Shown one piece after another: positions 1 through 16,169 of a DNA stretch of 64,000 nucleotides. The position numbers and the translations under genes are program-made. The first letter of the stretch is position 1. The number at the start of each line of letters is the position of its first letter. The notes below the pieces were generated by a model. That model saw nothing but the letters and a program-made list of their open reading frames with translations. It made no database searches and had not been told where the DNA came from. The stretch covers positions 18,063,018-18,127,017 of the forward strand of contig NC_087377.1 of assembly GCF_963675165.1 (NCBI RefSeq), read 5' to 3'. Origin of the DNA: Halichondria panicea. Its lineage: Eukaryota; Porifera; Demospongiae; Suberitida; Halichondriidae.

Positions 1-360
1 ACTTGAGATAAAATTATTTGCCAATTTGGTGATACCATGGATAAACACAGCCCATGGTCCAAGGCCGAAAAATGACAAATTAGGGCCACGATGAAATTTT
101 AGATTTTAATGCATTACCTAAAAGGCCTCTCTCCAAGCTTTCAGACAATCATAAAATTAACGTTTTTCGACCAACGGAACTGAAGTTAAGGTCGTTCAAA
201 GATTATTATTTTAACATAGGTCCCCTTCATTTTGAGAGTATAACTAGATTTCTGGTGGTCCAAATCTATGTTTTTCTGAAAGCTTAGAAGGAGCTCGTTC
301 AGATGGTATGCTCAATTCGAACTGGCCATATGTAAAATTATACAGGCCAAAAATAGACTA
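1..360. repeat. Interspersed repeat A, copy 1
   Basis: Contains the family signature (CCATGGTCCAAGGCCGAAAA, then a TGACAAATTAGGGCC core) and the flanking CTTTCAGA..ATCATAAAAT pieces that recur near 11.7, 17.2, 22.6, 33.4, 35.7 and 54.8 kb. It lies upstream of the first visible exon, presumably in an intron. Confidence 0.7.
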
Positions 361-452
361 AGAGATTCGATTTTCAAAACTAACTGATTCGATATTATTC
401 CACACACACCCACACACACACACACACCCCCCCCACACACACACACACACAG

Positions 453-1816
453 ACCTGCTCCACAAGCATACAAGTGTCTAGTCTAGTCGTACCCTCGGCT
501 GATGATAGTTTGGACACAAGGTCACAAGAGGTCATTGACAAGAGCTCCTCATTGATCAGCTCTGTAGCTGCCGTCAAATACCTTAATAGTCACCATGGCA
601 ACAACGAGGCTCTCACCATAGGTAAGTGTGTACATATACTCCGAGTTACATAGGGACACTGTTGTGTGTGTGTGTGTAGGTGGTCCTGTGGTGTGGGCGG
701 GAGGTGTGCCAACTGTGGATAGTGGGGATGACATTCTGTATCAGTGGAGGTTGCAAAGACGATTAGAAGTGGCTCGGAAAGAGGCGGCCAATAACGGAGG
801 AGAATGGAACAATCGACTGTTGAACTGTCCGGATACCAAGTCTAGAAGAGTGGAAACACAATCTTCTAATATTCCAGTGGAATGTTCATGTACACACAAT
901 CATCAGTACACACCCTCACAGCCTCACAGGGAAGACCGCCCACCACCCTCACATCATCACAACGAGGACTGCCCACTACCCACACAGCCTCACAGGGAGG
1001 AATACCCACCGCCCACACAGCCTCACAGGGAGGAACACTCACCCACACAGCTTCATAGGGAGGAACGCTCACCACCCTCACAGCATCACAGGGAAGACCG
1101 CCCACCACCCACACAGCCTCACAGGGAGGACCGCCCACCACCCTCACAACCTCACAATGATGATCCTAGTTTGTCAGACTTTTCCCTGGACTTCACTACA
1201 GAGCTAGAGCCCGCCTCTTCCCAAGGACCCATCACTAGCACTGCAGTAGTTCATGAGGTAGGTCAGTGTACGCTCAATGCTTGTAGTCAGTCTGTCGTTC
1301 CCTAGGTGATTGTACAGCGTCTGTTTGGTGACACTCCTCACATCCTCACTCCTCACACCCCCACACCACCAGCTACCCCCCACACTCTTCACACCCCCAC
1401 ACCGCAAACTACCCCCCTCACATCAGGTATGCAGTATATAGATATTCAATTCTTTCCTAGTAAGTAATGAATGTAGTCTAATGGAGCCAGTAGTCTTTGT
1501 GCCTTTTATATGCCTCCTCCCTCATATTGTCTGTGCTCTGACAGTTGAGACTAGATCAAAGAGTCCCTGTGAAGAGGTTCCCTCCCTCCCATGGGACCAC
1601 CACATGGATGATGATCTGCTAAAAACCCTTATCAAGAGAGCTCAAGCCTTTGAAGAACACATTAGGTATGTGTCATTACCTCCAGTGCCCCAGCTGAGGA
1701 ATGCTTGAAAGGAATGCCTGAAGTTATTCATTAGTTTGTGCTGGCTCAGTAATTATTATTATATTCATTGCAGGATCGTTGATGGTCGCCTGGCTGCAAT
1801 GGACTCTCAACTCTAG
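453..1816 (+). CDS. PROSER3-like proline/histidine-rich protein (5' part missing)
   Basis: Five exons splice in frame: 453-621, 680-1257, 1306-1426, 1545-1665 and 1774-1816 (stop TAG). They give about 343 visible residues; the true start lies upstream, probably off the window. Exon 2 opens with a DDILYQWRLQRRLEVAR helix and then runs into seven or so degenerate 11-12-residue units of the type PHREDRPPPSQ, encoded by a 33-36-bp minisatellite. Exon 4 carries a second conserved-looking helical block, DDDLLKTLIKRAQAFEEHIR. The combination of a short YQWRLQRRLE helix, a low-complexity Pro/Ser/His middle and a C-terminal coiled segment resembles PROSER3 as I remember it, a protein linked to cilia and centrosomes. 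That family name is tentative. Coding status is well supported by five consistent splice junctions. Confidence 0.55.
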
Positions 1817-2810
1817 TATAAACACTGTAGTTAGGAAGGCCCTCTCTCAGCTATACCTGTGTACATGTGTTGTGGCTAGTGTTTGAATGGTTCTTTGGCT
1901 GTCACCTAGTTAGTGGTTGTGTATGCATGAAGCATGCTACTGTTGGCATGGGGACACTGTTAGGGTAGAGTAACCTGTGTGTACATAGTCTACAATGCTA
2001 TGATAACAATGGCCTCCAGGCATAATAATCATTAATTTTTGTTGTTTGGATAGGCTTATTGTTTGAAGAACTGGACTTTCTATAGAGTATAATATAATGT
2101 GTCCACAAAAACAGCTATTATACCATAAAAGCTGTGATGAGTTTTCACTGTATCTTCAATAGTGGTGCTTGCTGTGAGATGCTTTCAGATCGTGTTGTGA
2201 ACAGGTTTTCCAGTGTTGGTGTCTGAGTAGGTGGTCTGTGTAGTCAGCTTGCACACTTGTTCGGGCCTATAAACGAGGTAATGGGGCCATTATGAGTCTA
2301 CAAGGAGGGACATTATAATTAGCCCCTCTGTGTAGGAAGAGCAAAGTGGCTACAACCCTCCCAGTGTCTACCACATGTGCTTGCATCCCACTGCATAACA
2401 GCCTGCAATCATGAACAGTCTATTGTGCTCCAACCTTTGCAAATGTGCAAGGAATGTGTTGAAATTGTCTATTATTGGAAGTCAATTGCATTCATGTTTT
2501 TAGAACAATATTCATTGTGTATTTACTGCATGGTAATTGAATTAGAAGTACATTCTTGAGCTAGTAGCTGTGTTGCCATTACAGCATGTCTGTCTGACAG
2601 CCTTTTAATTTTGTAATACACAGTACTTATAATTACTGCCCACATAATTGCACATTAGGCCACTGTGGCTAAATACAGACAATAGACTGTGCAAACTCAT
2701 TTGTGCAGCTTCAGTCTCCAGTTCTATAAGTGCAGAGCAACCCACCGACTGGGCCCAGTATTCCAAGCAAGCAAACCAGACCAGCCTCTCTCAGTACAGT
2801 GCAGTGCAGT
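1817..2810. other. Intergenic spacer, PROSER3-like to homeobox gene
   Basis: 994 bp. AT-rich with no ORF of note and no repeat shared with the rest of the window. It must hold the 3' UTR of the upstream gene and the promoter and 5' UTR of the homeobox gene. I see no TATA box close to the homeobox start. Confidence 0.6.
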
Positions 2811-3831
<1,021 letters not shown>

Positions 3832-4870
3832 TATATCCTGTACGTGTGTCTGTGTCTGTGTAGCTCTGTAGCTCATGTGTGTTCACCTCTCTCTCTATAG
3901 TAATCATCACTTGCAGTTGATCTGCAACTGTCACCATTATACTATTATTATCTCTTCACCATGCAGCTATAACGGGGTTAGCAGGCAATTTCTTAATTGT
4001 GCCTTTCATTGCATGTACTGTGCTGTGATACAATTATTCTAATCCAAACAATAAATTATTATTATCAATTGCATGATCGAATTGTGTGGGCTAATGGTTC
4101 GTTGATAGCATTTTTGTTATGGACAAGGCCCAGTTTTAATAGCCACTGAGTATCAACCCTGCACTAGCTTTCATGCAGTGTCTGGGGTGTGGAGGAATAA
4201 TATGATTAGTGGGGTAAGAGTTCCTGTTGATACAAGACAGGAGGGTAATATAGTCATTACATACATCAATTAAGCTAATCATTACAAAATGTTTTAAGTC
4301 CATAACACCTAATTTAATCAGGTAATTATCACATACTTACTCCATTACAAAGGAAGATGAACATTTCGACAATGCCTGGAATTACAAGACATGTGTAGGG
4401 TCAAATCAAAGCACATCGTGAAGATAATTGATTATACGATCTCAAGAATTTTAGGCAAAATAGTATGTAACTTCTCATGCATTAGTTGGCTACCACACAC
4501 TGCGTTGAGCTATCCATCCATAACACTCTATATTATAGTCTCCCCTTAGGGCACGCAGCCACCACAATAGGTGTGTGTGTGTATGGTGGTTATAAGTGGT
4601 TGTGTGGCAGAGGTTAAGTGCTGCCAAGGAGCTGTGGTTACAGACCACAATGGTCACTCTCTGCCAACACTGGGTCAACATCCATCACTCTATAATTGAC
4701 CCAAGAACAACTCAAATTTGATAAAATAATTATCGACATAAATAACTGGACAGAATGAATAGAGAACGGTAACACATGTACAGTAGTACAGTCTCAAACT
4801 GGCACATGCGTTTGGGCCAAGTTAATTACAAAACCAAATTGATTACGCCTAGTCTAGTTATTGTGTCTTA
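3832..4870. other. Convergent intergenic spacer, homeobox to ARCN1
   Basis: 1,039 bp between two converging 3' ends. A canonical AATAAA lies at 4050-4055, about 220 bp past the homeobox stop, and is a plausible poly(A) signal for it. Nothing else was recognised apart from short CT/GT tracts. Confidence 0.6.
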
Positions 4871-7800
4871 TTAGACTATCTCAAACTTGTCCGCTGAGAA
4901 CAGAACATCCGAGGAGTACTTGACTGCCCCGCCCCCTTCCGTGTCTGTAACTCCGCCCACCTACAGCAGAGAGAGGGGGTGGTAAAGCACACACACAACA
5001 CTAAGACAGCAATGCACGGAATGAAGTAGAGCTCTTCAAGTTGGGAAGAGAACTGGTAATACAGAAATGTACCGAGTTATGCAGTGTATGTGTTAGTAAC
5101 ACATGTACAAACAACAGAACTAGCACATTCACACAGATGGTATGACGATGGTATGACGATGGCATGGTGGGACAAGGGCTTTGTGAAAACTGAGACCTCT
5201 CTAAAATGAGCTTGAATTTCACAACTCATTAACTGGCTAAAGTGAGTCTTGTATTAGACATACTCAACTGTTAGACATAACTACGCTTTGATGTGCAGCT
5301 AGTGGCATTCTTTGTGGGGCAGTGGACTGGGGTAGGGACTGGATAATGTGCTGTTAAAGTGTGCCAGTGCTTACAAGACAAGGGAGAGTGTACAGTTATA
5401 AAGACACTAACTACCATATAATTATCAAGGCACTTCAATTTCACGGAATGGCTTCTAAAAAGAATTGTTGTTGGTATTCCGTTAGCTAAGCATTTCGTGG
5501 ACCTAATTTTTGTGGAGGATTGCTAACCCACAAAAACAGCGAACATTTCGAGCTATACGGTAGACAGTGTAATTATAGAAGGCAGGGGGAGGGGGTACAG
5601 AATAAAGACAACAATTAGCTACTCTCCAAACCATGACCACTGGAACCACTTCCAAACACCAACAGAAGAGGATGGTGTACACAGGGACCCTATCAGAGCA
5701 TCAGTGGTTGAAGCCCACCGCCACTATCATGCACCCACTGGCCACTGCCCAGGGCCAGGAAACATGAAGCTTCTCAAGTGGAGGCTAGAGTTACTCCCAA
5801 GAGGAGATACAATGGCAGAAGAAGAAGGATTGAAATGCAGAGGAGAGAACTCGGGTAGAGTGCCCCACTCACTGGAGCCATGGGAAAAATGCCGGAACAG
5901 GTTTTGCTTAATAGCCACTAGGTACCTAATTATCCAATGCAGCGTTTCCTAAGGTGTGCCTAATATCAAACAGTTAGTTGATTAGGAGCAATCATGTATC
6001 ATTACACGCTACATTACCTCACATCAAAGCAGGCGAAGATTGTCTAACATGCAAGAAACAAAGCAATGTCTAGAGGCTATACTACACGAGGGGACAAAGG
6101 TCAATGGAGCAGCACATGACAAACCATAAACTGTTTTTGAATAGCAGCTCACGAAAGTTTGGGGCAAATAGTAAAATGCCCAAACTACTTGAGATAAGCG
6201 AACAGCTAGTTTACACAAGTCAACAATGGCACCACTCTTTATCAAAGGTTCTTATATAAACTGTTAACACTTCTCTAAAGCAATTTACTATTTGTCCTGT
6301 GAGCTGCAAAGCACACTGTAGCAAATGTATCAAAGACACTAAACCATCGGAGTATAACACAGGCAGTAGTTGTACACAAATATGAGTGGAGCCACGATGG
6401 GGGAAGGTGTGTTTGCAGCAAACAAGCTTGGGTACAATATTGAGGGCTGTGTGTGGTCAAGCAGTAGGTGGTAGGCACACACTAGTGCTAATATTGTGGT
6501 CATATAACTGTCAATATTACCAGCTTAATTGGATAAACTACTGGAATGGAATATTAAACAATCATTAATGGCACCACAAAAACACACAACACAACATGTG
6601 GGATAATGGAATATCAACCACCACATTATCATAATTACACAACATGCCATTGTACATGTTTGCACTCTCGTATAATCCAGTTAATCCTAATTCAACCACT
6701 GAGGACTGATTGGTATTTCCTGGGACACCACACACATAACATGACTAGTCCCCTACCACACTGACACACACACACACAACATAGTCCCCTACCACACTGA
6801 CACACACACAGTTAACTCTACAGTCCCCTACCACACTGGCACACACAGCAGCTACTCTACCGCACACAAATTAGTCCCCTACCACACTGGCACACACAGC
6901 AGCTACTCTACCGCACACAAATTAGTCCCCTATCACACTGGCACACACAGCAGCTACTCTACTGCACACAAATTAGTCCCCTACCACACTGATGCACAAC
7001 ACACAGCTGCTACTCTTACCTCCACATGACAGTAGGACTTGGTGGATATGAAGTAGACCTTGATGGGGAAGAAGTCACTAGGCAACCCAGGTACACTGAA
7101 CTCCATGGACCCTGTCTTATTGCTAGCATCAATGACCGACACCCTCCACTCCAGCACGTGTTTCCTAGGGTCATAGTTGTACTCTCCGTCGACCTCTCCC
7201 ACCACTGGAGCACCCACACCAGACCTACAGGGGCAATCAGTTATTAATGCACTTATAACACTTCTTCTCATGTACTTACTTACACGATGTATTCAGAAAA
7301 TGAATTATTGATTTGTACAGAAAAGTCCCCTAGGAGGGAATTGAACCCACGCCTTATCTATCATCTGATCTACCAGCCACCACTTTACCACTAGGCCACA
7401 CCTATTCTGCCCCAAAGCTATCTAGTCATCACATTTATTATCCCCACCCAGAGACAATTTTATTGTTTACAGCATTGGCAGCAAATTAGGGTTACTTAGA
7501 CAACCATTGCTAAAATAAATACAACCTTTCTCATCACTTGAAATGCAAACTTATTAGAGAAAACATAAGTCAACCACTAGCTACAGTGTACACAGTGGGA
7601 CCACACTATAGGCTCTGTACACTAGCTACAGTGCACATAGTGGGACCACACTATAGGCTCTGTACACTAGCTACAGTGCACACAGTGGGGACCACACTAT
7701 AGGCTCTGTACACTAGCTACAGTGCACACAGTGGGACCACACTATAGGCTCTGTACACTAGCTACAGTGTACACAGTGGGACCACACTATAGGCTCTGTA

Positions 7801-10800
7801 CACTAGCTACAGTGTACACAGTGGGACCACACTATAGGCTCTGTACACTAGCTACAGTGTACACAGTGGGACCACACTATAGGCTCTGTACACTAGTCTA
7901 CACACTTGAGGTACGTCAATTAGAGTAGCATTTCTGCTTTTTGTTTGAATAACTCCATGGAATGCTCATTGACATTCCAGCAAAGAGGAGCCTTATCATA
8001 TCAAGGACACACTTCAAACGCAGGTGGCAATGACCAACCATGAGCATAGTTTAGCGATCAAGATCCAATTTCACAACTGAAGGCGATGCACTATTATCAC
8101 ATGGTATGCGAGATCAAAGACATGAGCTAGGTCCTGCACTGTACGTGGGCCTAATTGCCCAATTAGCGTAGCTTAACCTGATCGCTGGGGGGCAGGCCTG
8201 GGGAGTGTGGGACTGTACTGCAACAAAGGCCACACGTTGACATCAGATAACCCCTTGGGGACTAGCGTACATGTAGCCACATAGCACACAACGTTTGAAG
8301 GACGACACTAAATACCATACCGTGCTATTATCAGAACAACAACATGACCATGCACGGCTATACATGTGTACGTCACAGTCCCTAGCAATGTAAACACATT
8401 ATGTAATTTATTACCATTATTGGTGATGGTAAATATTGACAGTGAAATTGTCTAATTAAACAATCAGATAATAAGATTATCTTTACCCAAGCCTTACCGA
8501 GACTCAAGCATGCTTACAATAGGTAGAGCAGGAATCTGAAGCATTCTGTACCCACCAAAAGAAGAGGTAAAGCTGTTACTAAGGCCCTAAGGCTAACATG
8601 CTAATATGGAGTAATTACTGAACAAAGACTAATCTAAACAATAAACAACAACTGAACGATGCATCTAACAATGAGGCTAATACGCACATGTATCATCACC
8701 AACGCTATTGATTTAAACGTATTAAATGCTACACGATGTAATTTGTAGGCTAGTTGGCAGAGAGTCGGAGTCCATTACACTCTGTCCCTATAAGCGAAGG
8801 ATGTCTGGGGACTAGACAATGGAAAGACTGCCGGTGTAAGTGTCAGCACTGGCCAGGGCTAACAAAACAATGGTTAGTTAGAGGGAGGGAACACGCACGC
8901 ACACAATAGACTTATGTCATTAGTGTCATATGCCATGCACTTACGGTATTGGGATAGTGACGACGGTGTCCTGCAGCTCAAGATAGTCCTGCATCAGCTC
9001 ATATTCGATGTTGACATCACACTTCCCTCCATTCTCTGATGGCCAGCAATTAACTGAGTGAGGTAAGTAAGCAGGTGAGGAATGAACAGGGCATACCCAA
9101 TAATTACAACTGACAAATTACCAGAACTAGCTAGTATTGCATTCTAATGCCAGCTGTTTAAGAGAGAGGGGACTTTGAAGATTTCCTATAGGCAGGTGTG
9201 TTGTCATGTGGCCACAGGAACACTATTACACTGGCCACTTCAACAAGCAGTTCACTTTGAGGGGGTTATATTAGCCACAGAGTGGGGCAATACTAGTGTC
9301 ATGTGAGTCTTTGATGTCAGGGTAATGAGAGGCAACTGTGTGTAGTGGAACACAGCTGTTTTCTAGACCACCACCAAAGCTATAGTAGTCTTGGTAACTC
9401 ACTGGTCAGCGGCATTAGGTCAACTTCTGTAGTGGCTAGTCTCCACTTGAGTACGCCCACGTCCTGGTTGCTAGGAAACGGCTTCCCGGGTTGTTTCAGA
9501 CCCAGAACACTCTTATCGTTGAACAGCGTCTTGTCCACATTTGGGTGAGTCTGCGTGGGCGTGTGTGAGGTGTGTGAGGGAGAAATTACTTTAAATTATT
9601 ACTTTTAAATAAGAATAACTTGCAACTTTGCAACCAGATCTGCTTGCAACAGCACTTTGCAAGGAAGTAATAGCAATAAATTATTATTACAGCTATTGCG
9701 TGATATTCCTTCGCCCGAGTGGCTACACTGAAAGACCTGGTCTATATATGGTACACTGTATCAGGCTAAGCCCCAGGCTAGACATTACAACACTAGAACA
9801 GGTGATTATATCATTAGACCCACTAACATGGCTCCAGTGTTGGTTGTTATGTACACACGGCTCCATCAGTGTGTTGGTTGTTATGTACACATGGCTCCAC
9901 CAGTGTGTGTGGTTGCTGTTATGGTTAGGCAGACTCCACCCCATGCCTGGCTCACACCTCAGACTAAACAACCGCTATTAATTGGCAAGCCTGTGCTAAT
10001 GGATCTGCTATCACAGCCAAGGGCCAGGGAGCTTATAAGGACACCTAGCCAGCTCATGGGATACAATAATCATAGCCTGTATGTTTGGCAAATAAAGTTG
10101 AGGGCTGCTAAAATGAAAAAATCGCCAATATTATAGCATGCAGGACATACAGCATGATCATCAAGTTAAAGCCCATATAATTATATTGCTTCCTTCGCCA
10201 AATTTACCTGCTATAAAATCTATTAACACTCCACCGTATAGCGGGTAGGGTTATTTCCTATGGTGGACATTTTTGCACTATCCGAAAATTAAAACGGCGT
10301 CACTATTCTGAGCAGTACAACTATTTAGAATATGATATATTTAATTAGGGAGTTCATCCAAAAATGTGCACTAATGAATATACGGTATATAACTGTAGAC
10401 ACACACCCACTCACTTGAAACTGGACTGCCCTCTGCTCGTCCCTGATGAGGTTGACGCGTAGCTTAGCAACAGCAGGGTCTGAGATACGCAGTGTGATGA
10501 TCCCCAACACCTCCATGCTCTGTAGACCACCATCACGGCCTGCCACTAGACTAAGCTTCTCTGAGATCTTGAGGTGGACACTGGGAGGGGTTAAAGGTCA
10601 TGTGAAAGGTCATGTGAGGGGTCATTAAGTACATACCTCTCTTGAAGGGCTTGTGCTTGTGTGGTAGCAGCTACAGCTGATGATGGTTGCCTAGGAGCAT
10701 TAACACTGGTCACCACTGTAAGGAAATAGGCATTAGGTAAAGATCATCACACACATAAACACCAAACAACCTTACCTCCACCTTCTGCCTCAATCAGGCC

Positions 10801-12507
10801 CACGAAATTGTCAATATTTTTCTTCTTCTTGCCGAGTACCATACCCCCTCCAGCCTTACGCCCACGACTGTGAGTGGGCGGATATTAACAATGCCACATG
10901 ATAGTCATGTGACTTACCTTGGAGCAGCGTTGTATGACTTTGTCTCGTGAGATGGATTATCGGCTGCCGAGCTTCTTCCTGACCCTCCACCATAACCACT
11001 GCTGCCCCCTCCACCATAACTACTGCCACCCCCTCCGCCCCCTCCACCAAAGCCACCAGTGTACGCCTTGCGTCCAGTCTTACGCTCCTCCCTCCGAGTC
11101 ATCTCTAGCTCTTTAGCACGTCGCTTCATCTCGTCCTTTGCTTCCTTCTCTTGAGACTGTAGGAGGGATAAGTAGAATAGCGGTTCATTGTGTGCAAATA
11201 GCAACTTAAAATTATTGCCCAGCTATTCTTTTTATTGGTCTATACATGCGATAATTTAATACTATAATTTTAAATTACCATATTTATTGTAGCACTATCA
11301 AAAGCTACTATTAGTTTTGAAATTAGACGTTCCCAACACAAGTTATGGACCTTCAAAGTAAGCTCTGACAACACTAATAGCTATACTGATGAGTATACTG
11401 ATGGTGGTGTCACTCACTCTTCTCATGGCTTCAAACACTTTCTCTTCGTGAGAGTCCATCTCCGTGAAGGTGCGGATTTGTGCTAGGTTCACACTTTCAC
11501 GGTAACCAAGGGCAACGATCTCGTCAAAGGCAAATATGAGCTCAAACACATGTTCCTGTACATCACCTTCGTCCAGAGAAGAGCAATACTCTGGGATCTA
11601 GGAGGGATAAGGCAAGGGGGGTTGCTTAGGTTATATAGAATGGCATAACTTTAGTTCCGTTGGTCCAATAACGTTGATTTTCTGAGCTTAAAAAGAGACC
11701 TTTCAAAATATGTGTTAAAATCAAAAGTCTATTTTGGGCCTGTTTTTGATGTATTTTTCTGAAAATTGGAAATTATGGATTGTTTCAAATTTGGGATTTG
11801 AGTATATCTAAGCTTTCAGAAAATCAGAAATCATTGAATTTAGACCACCAGAACTCTAGTTACAGAGCCAACTCTAGTATGTCAATCTCCATAGCAAAAA
11901 ATGTAGCTGTTTGAATGGCATGGTTGGAAATCTATTCTGGGCCAGTCAAATTTAACGGCTATTATGCTCCTCACAATGAGCAGAGTAAGCTAATGGAGGC
12001 ACTAAACGCACCACTCTTGAGAAGAGGCGGAGTGTCTCCAGATCCTCGAGGATGTTACTAGACTTGGTAGTGATGAGAAGCATGTACAATCTCTCCAGTG
12101 GTTGATACACATAGCGAACACTCTCTGTCTCCACGAAGGTGTGTTGTTTGCCGCCAGTCATTAGCTTAGGGAAGGCTGCCAGCAATCCCTCCACTCGAGC
12201 TCGTGACATCTCCACAAACTGCCGGGACACAAGCGCTGGAGGGGGGTGGGGCTTATGAAGGGGGTGTGGCACTTCCTGTGTATGTGTACTCTCACCTTTG
12301 CCTTGCTTGGTACACACTGCTGCTGCCAGTAGCACCTACACACACACACACACACACACACAGGACTGAGTGATGGTGTAATGATGTGTGTACATATGAT
12401 GTGTGTATGTTTTATGTTAACTAGTGGGCTACATGTTTCAGTGATGGTGCATGATCACACAGAGGTGATCCCCCACATAGATCTGACCTCCCCCCTCCAC
12501 TTACCAT
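4871..12507 (-). CDS. ARCN1: Coatomer subunit delta (delta-COP)
   Basis: Twelve exons: 12505-12507 (ATG alone), 12296-12335, 12012-12235, 11418-11597, 10918-11156, 10776-10867, 10637-10715, 10415-10580, 9403-9550, 8945-9053, 7020-7224 and 4871-4960. They total 1,575 nt, giving 524 residues (human 511). The first exon codes only for Met; the next begins [13 protein letters not shown]. The N-terminal longin-like half is nearly identical to animal delta-COP ([40 protein letters not shown]). A Gly/Ser-rich linker follows, then the C-terminal mu-homology domain ([15 protein letters not shown]; ending [11 protein letters not shown]). The protein is part of the COPI F-subcomplex that coats Golgi-to-ER vesicles. 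Introns of 2.06 kb (4961-7019) and 1.72 kb (7225-8944) are unusually long for this locus and hold minisatellites and a SINE. Confidence 0.97.
4961..7019. other. Last intron of ARCN1
   Basis: 2.06 kb. Most is unique AT-rich DNA. 5440-5575 holds palindromic text related to the small TIR elements (GAACATTTCGAGCTATACGG). 6725-7010 is a minisatellite. No nested gene found. Confidence 0.5.
6725..7012. repeat. Minisatellite, 50-66-bp unit, about five copies
   Basis: Repeated TAGTCCCCTACCACACTGGC followed by ACACACAGCAGCTACTCTAC blocks, ending just before the donor of the 7020-7224 exon of ARCN1. Confidence 0.85.
7309..7410 (-). mobile_element. tRNA-derived SINE, copy 1
   Basis: Read on the minus strand it has an A box TGGCCTAGTGG and a B box GGTTCAATTCC spaced as in a tRNA, then the shared tail GACTTTTC. 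Two further copies (13719, 32792) carry the same head and tail. It lies in an ARCN1 intron. Confidence 0.75.
7582..7895. repeat. Minisatellite, about 45-bp unit, seven copies
   Basis: Units of the type CTAGCTACAGTGTACACAGT followed by GGGACCACACTATAGGCTCT. Differences between units are mostly T/C at one site, so expansion looks recent. It lies inside an ARCN1 intron. Confidence 0.9.
11640..11910. repeat. Interspersed repeat A, copy 2
   Basis: Shares AACTTTAGTTCCGTTGGTCC, GAGACCTTTCAAA and TCTAAGCTTTCAGAAAATCA with the other copies. Lies in the ARCN1 intron 11598-12011. Confidence 0.75.
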
Positions 12508-12798
12508 GATGTATCCTTAGAGCCTCTGACGTCACGACACTGCCTCTGCCTGAGAACAACCTTTACTCACAAAAGACACTCACTCACTGGCCACAAAGCT
12601 TGCCACGTATTAGAAATTGCTTTTTACTGTGACCATGCTGCAGTTCGTTTAATTGTTGCTTTTAGGGTAATGGTCGTCTTTAGAACAAACTGTTTGTGAC
12701 CTTTGCCATTATTTTCAAAAATATTACAGAAATGACAAATAAATAACTATAGCTATAGTCAATCCATCACACACACCCACACCACACAACACACACAG

Positions 12799-15946
<3,148 letters not shown>

Positions 15947-16169
15947 TTTTAGCTGGCTGGATAAAGAGGGGCGTGGCTCGTATTGTGCACATTGTGTTTG
16001 TTATGAAGACGACCTTTCCCTAACTCCAAAATAATGTTACTTAAATGGAATAAGTACGGGTAGATAGTCAAGAGGTAACAAATTAAAGACGATCTTTACC
16101 CTAACATCAAAGTATTATGGTAAAGACGACAATATAAAAAGCTAGTGGGAATGTTTGTGGAGTGTTCAG

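Noticed and set aside
7722-7928. Open frame with repeated [15 protein letters not shown]
   Set aside because: Direct translation of the 45-bp minisatellite in the ARCN1 intron; no splice or start context.
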